Source: Agmasoma carcini (nom. nud.) (Eukaryota > Microsporidia > Thelohaniidae). Taken from it: a stretch of 25,553 nt of DNA. Each line of letters begins with the position of its first letter. The first letter of the stretch is position 1. A model generated the notes under the pieces. That model did no database searches, was not told the DNA's origin, and was given only the letters and a program-made list of their open reading frames with translations. Positions 1 to 8,600 of this stretch are shown one piece after another. The position numbers were made by a program, and so were the translations under genes. The DNA is taken from NCBI GenBank assembly GCA_029232285.1, contig JAOXFI010000062.1, forward strand, positions 1-25,553. Direction: 5' to 3'.

Positions 1-41
<41 letters not shown>

Positions 42-165
42 TTACTATTACTATTACTATTACTATTACTATTACTATTACTATTACTATTACTATAACT
101 ATTACTATTACTATTACTATTACTATTACTATTACTATTACTATTACTATTACTATTACTATTAT
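1..165. repeat. TAC microsatellite passing into an ATTACT hexamer repeat
   Basis: The window opens inside a pure TAC trinucleotide array (about 1 to 41). It turns abruptly into an ATTACT hexamer array running to about 165, with one visible interruption (ATAACT near 93). The left end is cut by the window. It lies about 80 bp upstream of the MIS12-like gene. It does not resemble a telomeric G-rich repeat. Confidence 0.95.
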
Positions 166-244
166 TTAACTTTATAACTAAATCAATATTTCACTTCATG
201 TTTAATTTTTTAAAATTTTTATTTACAAAACCAAAAATTACCAT

Positions 245-877
245 ATGATGAAGAATGAAGATGAAATTGAATACTTTGGCTTTATACCATCTCTTTTCAC
301 AAAAGAACTTGAAGAAAAACTAATAAAAACACTTTCAAACGTATTTGAACAGCACAACATACCTGGTCGTATCGTTAGCAACTTATCAAAACTTTTAGAA
401 AAAAATATCTTAATATTCAGCAATTTTGTATTGAGAAACATTTTAAGATTCCCCACTGGCTTTAAATATGAAAGAAAGGTCACAGACAAGGTAATCAATG
501 CAAATCTACAGGACTTGATCAACCAATTGGTAGAAACCAATGAAAGAGAGGCAGAACTTAAAAATAATTTTATTAAATTAAAATTTGAATACAACAAATG
601 TTTATACACAAATATTAGCTTTAAAAAGCTATTGAAGAATTCAGAAGGTTATGAAAACATGCTTTATGGATTGAGAGAAATTAACGAATTTATTGATGAA
701 ACACAAGAAAATTATGAAAATTTGGCTTATTACTCTTCAAGGCAAAATGATATTGCTAAGCTTATGGAATATAAAAATATAAAAAGTGAATTTTATAAAA
801 ATGAAAGAGAAAGGCTTATTGATGTTGCTTCATTTGAAATTTTAAGTCATTTGAGCGGAGATGATGAAAAAATATAA
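245..877 (+). CDS. MTW1: MIS12/MTW1-like kinetochore protein
   Basis: Likely subunit of the MIS12/MIND complex, which links centromeric chromatin to the NDC80 complex at the kinetochore. The 210-residue product begins with the short FGF-x-P element (residues 11 to 15) that opens MIS12-family proteins. At residues 51 to 70 it has LEKN...FVLRNILRFP, very like the yeast Mtw1 segment in which a phenylalanine-rich helix leads into a V-LRNI-x-x-P stretch. The rest is predicted helical and charged, as expected for the coiled-coil rod. Yeast Mtw1 is nearly 300 residues, so the C-terminus is shorter. Translation could start at 245 or at the adjacent ATG at 248. The gene faces the ARP8-like gene across a minisatellite. 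The assignment is from recalled motifs, not a database search. Confidence 0.68.
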   Translation: MMKNEDEIEYFGFIPSLFTKELEEKLIKTLSNVFEQHNIPGRIVSNLSKLLEKNILIFSNFVLRNILRFPTGFKYERKVTDKVINANLQDLINQLVETNEREAELKNNFIKLKFEYNKCLYTNISFKKLLKNSEGYENMLYGLREINEFIDETQENYENLAYYSSRQNDIAKLMEYKNIKSEFYKNERERLIDVASFEILSHLSGDDEKI

Positions 878-904
878 ATAAAATATGAATTGAATATTTT
901 TCTT

Positions 905-1148
905 GATATGTCATGGCTAATCTGACATGGCTAATCTAATCTGGCTAGATTTGACATGGCTAACCTTGATATGACTAACATTGACATGACTAACCTTGAT
1001 ATGGCTAATTTGATATGATTAACCTTTACATGACTAATCTAATCTAACATACTTTGACATGACTAACCTTTACATGACTAATCTAATCTAACATACTTTG
1101 ACATGGCTAATCTAATCTAACATACTTTGACATGGCTAATCTAATATT
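905..1148. repeat. Minisatellite (15-bp unit, 44-bp higher-order unit)
   Basis: This stretch fills the space between two convergent genes. Its basic unit is about 15 bp, close to TTGACATGGCTAATC with variants (GATATG, TTACATG, GGCT/GACT). From 1024 a 44-bp compound unit appears twice almost perfectly (1024 to 1067 and 1068 to 1111), followed by a 29-bp partial copy (1112 to 1140). The right-hand copies are more alike than the left-hand ones, suggesting recent expansion on that side. Confidence 0.92.
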
Positions 1149-1201
1149 CATTTGTATATTATTCCACTAAATATATAAAATATAAAAAATAAATGATCAA
1201 T

Positions 1202-2149
1202 TTATATATAAAACATAACTTTCTCTCTTAATGTTCTTATACGATAGTCATACCACTTCTGTTTTTCAATCCATAATTCTTTAGCACATTCAAGGTTATA
1301 AAAATTCACTGCCCCTCTCACAGCCATTTCATAAGGATTTTCAATCTTAGAACCACCTTCAAATTCACAATCAACAGTAAATATTTTTTCTTTTAATTTT
1401 TTAGCCTTTTCTTCATAAAATACAAAATTAAGTCTTAAGTCAACCATTTGCTTAAAATTATCAACCGTTTTATATTCAAAATAGTCACCATTAGTATGTT
1501 CCTTAGCTATGTGCTCTTGTATCTTATCTACACTGCTCTCATTAGTCTCACATTTCATACAAGAGAACTTTAAATGACCATCAAATACTTTTAATCTACT
1601 ATATTCTTCTGCAATATCAAAATCACATGGTTCAACCTCTAAATACTTACGTTCTTTCATTAAATACGTATCAACTAGTACAAAATCATCAATTGAACTA
1701 AAATAATCTTTATATATAAAAATACAATTATTTTGAGGTATTGCAAATGAAATTGATAGTGATAAAGGAATAATCATTAGACTGCTAGTCTTTAAGACCA
1801 TAAACAAGGTATCAATCAGTAAAACAATATCAGATCTACAAAATGTATCATTGAATATGAATTGAACACTCTCTGTGACTTTATTTTCAAAAAGAAATCT
1901 TTTAAGAATTGAAATAGCATTTTCCTTTGTTTTATATTTATCTAAGTTAAAAGAATTATCTATAAAAAAATCTTGTTGTATTTCTTTTTCAGCAATTCTT
2001 AAATAATTGTTATCAAGAACTATTTGAGTCACAGAGTCAGGCTTTAAGAGACTAATAGTGTCATTCTTGCCAAAGAAGCTTTGAATGTATTTGTTAGGGG
2101 TGGTTATTGGATTGATAACGTATATATTCGACTCTGGATTGTATCGCAT
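1202..2149 (-). CDS. ARP8: Reduced ARP8-like actin-related protein with a C2H2 zinc finger
   Basis: Probably a nuclear actin-related protein, the ARP8 subunit of INO80-type chromatin remodellers. The C-terminus (residues about 271 to 315) reads NPYEMAVRGA, then KELWIEKQKW, then RTLREKVMFYI. This tracks the end of ARP8, which has a WKGGA element, ELWI, a Trp, and an RMLRE...F-x-W ending. Residues 97 to 148 (DTF-R...LLIDTLF, then an IIPLSLS-like segment and a short hydrophobic strand) match the actin-fold segment before the second phosphate loop, but the usual QES and DxG residues are not kept. Residues 197 to 218 form a textbook C2H2 finger (C197, C200, H213, H218). At 315 residues it is much shorter than yeast (about 880) or human ARP8 (about 620). 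It is divergent from the lectin gene, with 286 bp between. Loss of nucleotide binding is my inference. Confidence 0.65.
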   Translation of the reverse strand: MRYNPESNIYVINPITTPNKYIQSFFGKNDTISLLKPDSVTQIVLDNNYLRIAEKEIQQDFFIDNSFNLDKYKTKENAISILKRFLFENKVTESVQFIFNDTFCRSDIVLLIDTLFMVLKTSSLMIIPLSLSISFAIPQNNCIFIYKDYFSSIDDFVLVDTYLMKERKYLEVEPCDFDIAEEYSRLKVFDGHLKFSCMKCETNESSVDKIQEHIAKEHTNGDYFEYKTVDNFKQMVDLRLNFVFYEEKAKKLKEKIFTVDCEFEGGSKIENPYEMAVRGAVNFYNLECAKELWIEKQKWYDYRIRTLREKVMFYI

Positions 2150-2435
2150 ATAAAATTTTTATTTATTCCTTTTACACTAAAAAAATGTTAATATTTTTGT
2201 TATTGTGAGTTGTATTATTTCTTAAATATAATATTAATAATTATACATCAAATTGTAAATATGTTTTTTATTTGTAGGTTGATATGAAAAGTTTACATAT
2301 ATAGTGAAAGATTTGAAATTAGATATATAACCTTTATATTAATACATTTAAATAATTGATCATAATTAAAATATCTGAAACAAAACAAAAATATTTACAC
2401 TTTTTACTATAAATACAAAATAAATATAATAAACA
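2150..2435. promoter_or_regulatory. Shared upstream region of ARP8-like and lectin genes
   Basis: These 286 bp separate two divergent genes and must hold both promoters. The sequence is almost entirely A and T. I see no distinct operator or repeated motif, only several TATA-like stretches that cannot be told from background. Confidence 0.4.
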
Positions 2436-3563
2436 ATGTTTCTCACATTCTTCAATGATGTATTTGGTTTCGATAGGAATGTAAATGAGGCATTAGTTGC
2501 TGATTATAACACCCCTAATGTTCTAAAGTCTCATACTACTAACCAAAATGTATACTTCGAGGAAGATCATGTCGTATTTTATGATAGTATTTTAAATTTT
2601 GATAAAGAACTTAACGTAGAAGATTTCTCAATCAAATTTACACTAAATAAAATCAACACAAAGCGAAACCAAAAGGCTGGTTTCTATATTTGGTTAACAC
2701 AAGAAACAGTAGAAAAAGGTCCTTTGTTTGGTGGTAACAGCACCTACAACGGCTTAATAGCAGGTGTAGAGTATGAAAATGGAAACACTGATCTAACTCT
2801 TGCTTATAACTATGGCTTTAACATACATGACAAGCATGAGCCTATCTTTAAAGGTGATACAATTAACAAACAAAAATTAGAAAATTTAAATGAAATTACA
2901 TACAAAATCATACACACAAATAATAACATTAAAATTGAAGTTTATGACAATGATAAATTGCTTAGCGACACATTTAAGTTGGCCTATCCTAATCAAGATC
3001 TAAAAAATGGTAAGCCAAAATATTTAACTTTGACTTCAAAACATATCGGAAATGATGAACCTATCATCATGAAAGACTTCTCAATTTACAGAAGAAATGA
3101 AAATACCGACTACAATCCTATGAAAACCTTTACATATCATAACAATCATGACATTAACGAAGGTGAAGATGAACTAAGAATGTTTACAGCTAAGCAGGCA
3201 TATCTTTATAAATATCTAACACTAGCTCTTGGTGATAATGGTGAAAATATTTTCAATACTGTAGAAAATACCATAAAAAATGCATTAGATGAAGTAAATG
3301 ATAAAATGAATGGAACATTGGAAGAGGTGGGGGCTACAGAAGAAAACGTAGCAAATGATGAGAATATGGAGAGAATAGATGACTTTGAAGATAGAGTTGT
3401 ATCAATATATGAAAAATTAGAAAAATACAAAACAAAACTTAAGGCATTTAAGGACAGGCAAAATTCACTTACATCAAGAATGAGTCGATTAGCAATTGGT
3501 TTTGCTGCCTTTTCAGGTATTTTCCTAGCAGCTAGAGAAGCATATTTGAGAAGAAAGAAATAA
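2436..3563 (+). CDS. L-type lectin (ERGIC-53/EMP47-like) cargo receptor
   Basis: A 375-residue protein of the legume-lectin-like family, which carries glycoproteins between ER and Golgi. Residues about 15 to 215 form the lectin sandwich: KAGFYIWLTQE, then GPLFGGNSTYNGLIAGVEYE (about 93 to 112). This matches the family's G-P-V-F-G...F-x-G-L-x-V core, though the Asp/Asn metal ligands that normally follow look degenerate. A charged coiled-coil stalk spans about 265 to 345, a short hydrophobic anchor about 352 to 367, and the chain ends in YLRRKK. That basic cytosolic end resembles ER-retrieval signals, although the lysines are not at the -3/-4 positions of the classic KKxx. The N-terminus is hydrophobic for only about six residues, so the signal peptide is weak or missing. 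No upstream in-frame alternative start was found. Confidence 0.72.
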   Translation: MFLTFFNDVFGFDRNVNEALVADYNTPNVLKSHTTNQNVYFEEDHVVFYDSILNFDKELNVEDFSIKFTLNKINTKRNQKAGFYIWLTQETVEKGPLFGGNSTYNGLIAGVEYENGNTDLTLAYNYGFNIHDKHEPIFKGDTINKQKLENLNEITYKIIHTNNNIKIEVYDNDKLLSDTFKLAYPNQDLKNGKPKYLTLTSKHIGNDEPIIMKDFSIYRRNENTDYNPMKTFTYHNNHDINEGEDELRMFTAKQAYLYKYLTLALGDNGENIFNTVENTIKNALDEVNDKMNGTLEEVGATEENVANDENMERIDDFEDRVVSIYEKLEKYKTKLKAFKDRQNSLTSRMSRLAIGFAAFSGIFLAAREAYLRRKK

Positions 3564-3818
3564 AAACTTTTTGAAATTTTTTTAAAAAAAAAACCAAATT
3601 TTAAAATAATTTGATAAAAAATATTTTTGTATTAAATTTTAAGAATTATCCGTCTTAATTTGTATCAAATTAGGTTTATTAATCTAATCTAAAATATTTA
3701 ATCAATTTCTTACCTTTTTCGCAATTGTTACCCCTTAAGAAATAGCTTGTCATGATATTATATTCTGTTATATGAATAAATAATCTTTTTACATTTTACT
3801 CTTTTTAAAATTTTCTCC

Positions 3819-4196
3819 ATGTCAGAAGATGAAAAAAATTCAGAGAGGGAGAATTCTATAAAAGATGAATCAACTAAACTATCACCAGAAGAAACACTAG
3901 GGGACGAGTCTATAAGAGCACAAGGAGTGACTGAGTCACTCAATGAAGAAGAGAAGATCATCATCAACTTAAACGGTGGTTTACACAACAAACCAATTCA
4001 AGTAAGAGCAAAACCATCTTCTACAATTGGCAAACTTATCAAATCATATGCAACATCAGTTAATGTTAACATGAAAAGCATTAAAATGTCAAAAGATGGC
4101 GTACTTTTACGCGATATGCAGTCATTGAGCGATTTAAACATGAAAAACGGTGATGTAATTGATGTCGTTGCTAATCAAGTAGGTGGAAGTAATTAA
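3819..4196 (+). CDS. SMT3: SUMO (SMT3) ubiquitin-like modifier precursor
   Basis: Small ubiquitin-like modifier, conjugated to lysines of nuclear proteins. The 125-residue precursor has an acidic, flexible N-terminal tail of about 45 residues and a ubiquitin fold from about 46 to 123. It ends in Q-V-G-G followed by Ser-Asn, the two-residue tail a SUMO protease (Ulp1 type) would remove to expose Gly123. The glutamine two residues before the diglycine is typical of SUMO rather than ubiquitin. The tail contains I14-K15-D16-E17, a psi-K-x-E consensus, which would permit SUMO chains. The usual F-x-F-D-G-x-R-I surface is changed here to a KMSKDGVLLRD segment, so the binding groove may be altered. 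It is convergent with the PAF1-like gene. Confidence 0.88.
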   Translation: MSEDEKNSERENSIKDESTKLSPEETLGDESIRAQGVTESLNEEEKIIINLNGGLHNKPIQVRAKPSSTIGKLIKSYATSVNVNMKSIKMSKDGVLLRDMQSLSDLNMKNGDVIDVVANQVGGSN

Positions 4197-4430
4197 ATTT
4201 TGATAATTTTTATTTTTTTAGTACAGTAGAAATTTATTCTTGTAACTTCCCATTTTGATTAATTCTTAGCTATAAATATCACCTTACCATATAGGCAGTG
4301 AGCAGACTAGCAATATAAGTAAATATATTGGTAACAATGTTTACAATATTTATATTCTTTATATCTATCAATTAATTTTGAAATATTGATATTTTCTATT
4401 TTTACATCATAATTCTTTATATCCATTAAT

Positions 4431-5090
4431 TTATTTATAAGATCTCTCAAATCTAAGTATATAACTAAGATCACAATAACAAGCCACTCCATTATTAATA
4501 CAAATCGCTAAATAATCATCAATCCTCTGTTTTGATACACGAAACCTCGTACCTTCAATAACACAATGACTATATAATGAACTCTCACTTGGATATAAGC
4601 TAAAATCAAAACTAGGCTCTGCAATATCACTCTTCATAATAAAAAATTCACTGTCATCATTATAAAACAATGGATACTCCTCTACAATCTCTAATCCTTC
4701 AACATCATCAACAGCAACAAAAGATTCTTCTAAAAACTTATTATAATCAAATATTTGTTCTAACTGTTCTTTAGCTTCACCTCTCTTAATCTTATCAGAC
4801 TTTTTCTTCTGATCCCTATAATACTCACTATCACGTACTTCTGACTTTTTCAACCAAGAATATTTATTTGTAGATTCCCAAGAATCATAAAGCGTACCAA
4901 AAACGTCTAACTCAAAATTTTCGGAAAAAGGTGTGTATATCTTTTTGTTTTCATTATCTAAATATGAATCATGACACTGTGTATCTATGTTAGGAACCAT
5001 ATCAATGAAGACAGGGCCTGGGAGGTCAGGAGGGGGTGTTTTTCTTAATCTTACTACTTTCTCAATCTGCTTATCGTCCATTTCTTTCAT
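4431..5090 (-). CDS. PAF1: PAF1-like subunit of the RNA polymerase II PAF complex
   Basis: Probably PAF1, the scaffold of the PAF transcription-elongation complex. Near the N-terminus it has a PPPDLPGPVF stretch, like the proline-rich opening of PAF1 (L-P-x-P-P). At residues 79 to 84 it has W-L-K-K-S-E, close to the family hallmark W-L-R-K-T-E-Y. A charged KKKSDKIKRGEAKEQLEQIF helix and a short beta-rich end follow. I start it at 5090 (ATG-AAA-GAA-ATG); the longer frame to 5168 would add 26 residues rich in Phe and Ile that look like translated upstream AT-rich DNA. The next in-frame ATG, at 5081, is also possible. The product is 219 residues against about 445 in yeast, so only the core would be present. 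It could be an unrelated protein sharing the W-L-x-K motif. Confidence 0.52.
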   Translation of the reverse strand: MKEMDDKQIEKVVRLRKTPPPDLPGPVFIDMVPNIDTQCHDSYLDNENKKIYTPFSENFELDVFGTLYDSWESTNKYSWLKKSEVRDSEYYRDQKKKSDKIKRGEAKEQLEQIFDYNKFLEESFVAVDDVEGLEIVEEYPLFYNDDSEFFIMKSDIAEPSFDFSLYPSESSLYSHCVIEGTRFRVSKQRIDDYLAICINNGVACYCDLSYILRFERSYK

Positions 5091-5343
5091 AATAAAATTT
5101 GGAAAAAATTTACTAAATTTGAAAAAAAATATAAAATATTCACACAACTTAATGATAAGCATCATCATACATGACTATAATCATTTCAGTATTAGTAATG
5201 CATTAATCTTTTATGTTCATTTTGTGATAATTGTTCAGGGTTCTGTTGTATTAACAGGGGCACGGTAAATTAATGGGGGCAAAGGCATCAAAAGTCGATC
5301 ATACACACGCATACGTGATGAAATATATATCACAAGATAAAAT

Positions 5344-5350
5344 AAAAACA
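5344..5350 (-). terminator. Candidate Pol III T-run after RNase P RNA
   Basis: On the minus strand a TGTTTTTA run follows the RNase P RNA about 16 nt beyond the P1 helix. Five consecutive T residues are a standard RNA polymerase III termination signal. T-runs are common in this AT-rich DNA, so position next to the RNA gene is the main support. Confidence 0.5.
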
Positions 5351-5365
5351 ATAACTTAAATCATG

Positions 5366-5592
5366 GGGGCCAATTATCAGACGAAGAGTAGTCTGAATTA
5401 TGTTACGGAAAACCGCCTTCTGCATTCGACTATTTTTACGGAGATACTACCTTTCCAAGCTCTAGTAAAAAAGCGAATTTCTATTATAGTAGCCCATAGC
5501 TTTAACTATTCACCATTTCGGTGTGGACACTCCTCTCAGACCTTCCTAAGAGATTCACTCCTTGCAGAAGCTTTCAACTGATAATTGGCACT
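5366..5592 (-). ncRNA. RPR1: RNase P RNA
   Basis: RNA subunit of RNase P, the ribozyme that trims tRNA 5' leaders. Read on the minus strand, GGAAGGTCTGAGA (5534 to 5546) is the eukaryotic conserved region CR-I, and AATTCAGACTACTCT (5385 to 5399) is CR-V; both match my memory of human H1 RNA base for base. CR-I and CR-V form P4 (GGUCUGA with UCAGACU). The ends pair as a perfect 12-bp P1 helix, GCCAATTATCAG (5578 to 5589 with 5369 to 5380). P2 is CTTCTGC with GCAGAAG (5564 to 5570 with 5417 to 5423). Between P2 and P4 only a five-base-pair hairpin (5548 to 5562) stands where P3 should be. A T5 run on the minus strand (5345 to 5349) may be the Pol III stop. The span is about 225 nt against about 340 in human. 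It has higher GC than its surroundings. CR-II/III were not placed with confidence. Confidence 0.9.
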
Positions 5593-5699
5593 AAAACTTT
5601 TCATTAGCTTTTTTATTTCAACTTTTTTCTAGAAAAAAAAAATCAATTTTTTTCATTTCCCTAGATTTATGTATTTTCATGTTGTAAAAAATTTGTCCA
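5593..5699. promoter_or_regulatory. Shared upstream region of RNase P RNA and SMC4
   Basis: About 107 bp separate the 5' end of the RNase P RNA (read leftwards) from the SMC4 start codon (read rightwards), so a Pol III and a Pol II promoter must share it. It contains long A/T runs and a TTTCCCTAG element about 45 bp before the SMC4 ATG. No clear A-box or B-box was found. Confidence 0.35.
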
Positions 5700-8600
5700 A
5701 TGGTTAAGTTACTGTCCGTGGAAATACATAACTTTAAATCCTACATGGGTACATACCTTATTGAAGGGTTTGACCCTCATTTTACTGCAATTGTAGGACC
5801 TAATGGCTCAGGAAAGTCAAATATAGTTGATTCAATACTATTTGTGCTAGGATATAGAGCAAAAAAGATGAGACATTCTTCTCTTAAGGATTTGATCAAT
5901 ATAAACTGCTCAGAGGCATATGTCGAGCTTAATTTTGATAAATTTAGTCTGAGAAGGGAAATCAACAAGAGTTCAACATCAAAATATTATTTAAATAAGA
6001 AAGAAATAAGCAATCAAAAATTACTTGAATACTTAAAATCAAATGATATAGACGTGGATAATAACAGATTTCTTATTTTACAAGGTGAAATAGAAAACAT
6101 AAGCCTTCTGAAACCATTAGAATTGTTATCGTATGTTGAAGATTGTATAGGAACATCTGATTATAAAAATAAGATTGATCAGATGAAAATTGATATTCAA
6201 AATGATGAAAATACTTTACAATCTAAGAAAGTGAATCTAAAATTTGTTGAAAATGATTTTAACTTTAAAAAAGAAAAGAGAGAGAAGAATCTGGAGATAT
6301 TGAACTATAAATATTGTGATTCCACTAGGAAGCATGAGATTCTTCAATATAAGAAAGAAATTGCACAAAGAAAGTATGATGAGATTGATAATACTGAATT
6401 AAATAATAAGTTACAAGAGATCACATCCTTTACAAAAGAGGGAAACATCTTAATTAATCAGAAGAATCAACAACTTTATGATCTTGATCTTAAAAAATTA
6501 GAAAATGATTATTTTAATTTAAAAAAAGAGGTTTCATCAGTACAAAACTATAATAATTCTTTAGAGAAGAAAAGTCAAAGGATAAAAAATGATATAAAGT
6601 CGTGTAATGATGATCTTATGGCTTGTGATGATCGTATGAAAGCTTTTAATCAAGAAAAGGATACTTTTAACTCGGAATATAAACAAAATATAATTGATCT
6701 AGAAAGTTTCTATAAGGATTATAAAACGTTAAAGTCTAGGATTAATAATAATAAGGAATATAAAAAGCTTGGTGACAAAATAAAAAATTTGAATATGAAG
6801 CTGATAGAGGTAAGATCTAAGAATGAGAAATATTCAGGATATGCTGACCAAGTAAATGCACTAGAGACTGAGAACATGAAGCTTTTGTGTGTAGTCAAAG
6901 ATATTAAAGATCTTAACACCTTAAAGACTGAGATAGAGTGTATAGCCAGTGATATCAACAAGACAAAGAGTGCTATTTCAATGAGAAAGTCAAGAAAAAA
7001 AGAAAATATGTATCTTGAACAACAATATAGAAGAGAATGTGAAATTAAGGACAGTCTAAGACACATAAATGGTGTTTATGGCCAATTAAAGGATGTATGT
7101 AAAATTAAGGATGGATATGAAACTGCTGTAGATGCATCCACGAAATCATTTTCAAATATTGTAGTTGAAAATAAAAGTGTAGCTGATAAATGTATAAAAA
7201 TCATAAACGAGCGAAAATTAGGACGACAAACGTTCATTGTCCTTGATAAGGTTGAAGAATTTAAGAATTATGAGCCAGGATTTGATTATCTTGTTGATAA
7301 AATTCATTGTGAGAAAAAGTTTGTTAGTTGTGTTAAATTTGCTGTTAAAGATACAATTGTGGTTTCTACCATTGAAGAGGCCAATAGTATTGCTTTTGGA
7401 AAGAAAAGGAGGCGTGTTGTTACGTTAGATGGTAAATTATTTGAAAAATCTGGTATAATGAGTGGTGGTCAACAAAAGAAAGTCAAGAGTATTAGTGAAT
7501 TAGAAAATATTTTAGTAAATATGGAAAAGGCTTTAAGTGATAAGGATGATGTTTACAATAAGATAAAGAAATACAACAGTAACTTGGATTTAATTCAGAA
7601 ATACAAGAAATATTCGGTTGATACCAACAACAATGAAGAAATAGAGGGGGTTATTAGCCAAATAAACAAGTATTCCAAAGAAATGGATAATCTAAATATT
7701 AAGGGCCTGCAATCTGAACTGACAGTTTTAAATGAAAAGATCAATTTCTTAGAGAAAAGGAACAAAGATATCAAAATTAAAGTTGAGTCATGTAGTTTTA
7801 ATGAACGTGATCAAATATTAAGCAAATTGGATAGGCTTAATGAAGAATTAAGACGGCTTGTAGCGAAAGAGATCAATTCAAAGGCAATTAAAAACATAGA
7901 AATACATTTTGGAAATGATTATGATAAAAGGAAAATTAAGGATGTTGACGAGCTTCTTGAATTATCAGAAAATCTTTATAATGAAAGATTTACACTCTAT
8001 AAACAGCTTAATAACGAGATTAAAGACATAAGAAACAACATGGGACAGAAATATCATGAAGAGGCTGAAATTAAAGCTAAAATTGAGGAAAATATGGATA
8101 TGCTTGCTAATTGTGAAAGGATTTTTACTAATTGTGATCAGAAGGAGCATGTTTTGAGAAGTGAAGTAAAAACTATATCTGCTTTACTCAAAGAACTTGG
8201 TGTTGGTGTATCTGACACCCCTGTGAGTGTTGAACTAGCCAATTTTTCTATATCTGAGCTTAAACAAAAGAACAAAGAACTGCTTGATGAGTTAAACAAG
8301 ATCGATAAGGAGAATCTTGAACTGATTTCAAGTGCTGAGAACTTAAGTGAGGTAGCAGCATATACCATCGTATTTGCCGAGTATGAAACATCAAAAAAAG
8401 CATATGAGGAGGTTCTGGCTGAGGTTCAATACTTTGAGAGTAAAGTTTCAGATTTAAAAGTTAAAATGACTGAAGCAATATCAGAACGGACAAATAAGTT
8501 TATGAAGGGCTTTAATGAAATCAATTCTCACCTAAAGCAAATATTTTCTCAAATCACATACGGTGGAAATGCAATTTTGGATTTAATTGATTTTTTGAAT

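Noticed and set aside
1..165. Telomere at the left end
   Set aside because: TAC and ATTACT arrays are not G-rich telomeric repeats, and a normal gene follows within 80 bp.
5090..5168. N-terminal extension of the PAF1-like protein
   Set aside because: The 26 extra residues are low-complexity Phe/Ile/Lys typical of translated A/T runs; a later ATG fits the family start.
5363..5581. A 72-codon open frame on the plus strand
   Set aside because: It lies on the opposite strand of the RNase P RNA gene; RNA conservation explains its composition better than a protein does.
5777..8368. Antisense frames inside SMC4 (and similar ones in the PKC, P0, SEC3 and ATM1 genes)
   Set aside because: They are shadows of strongly supported plus-strand genes.
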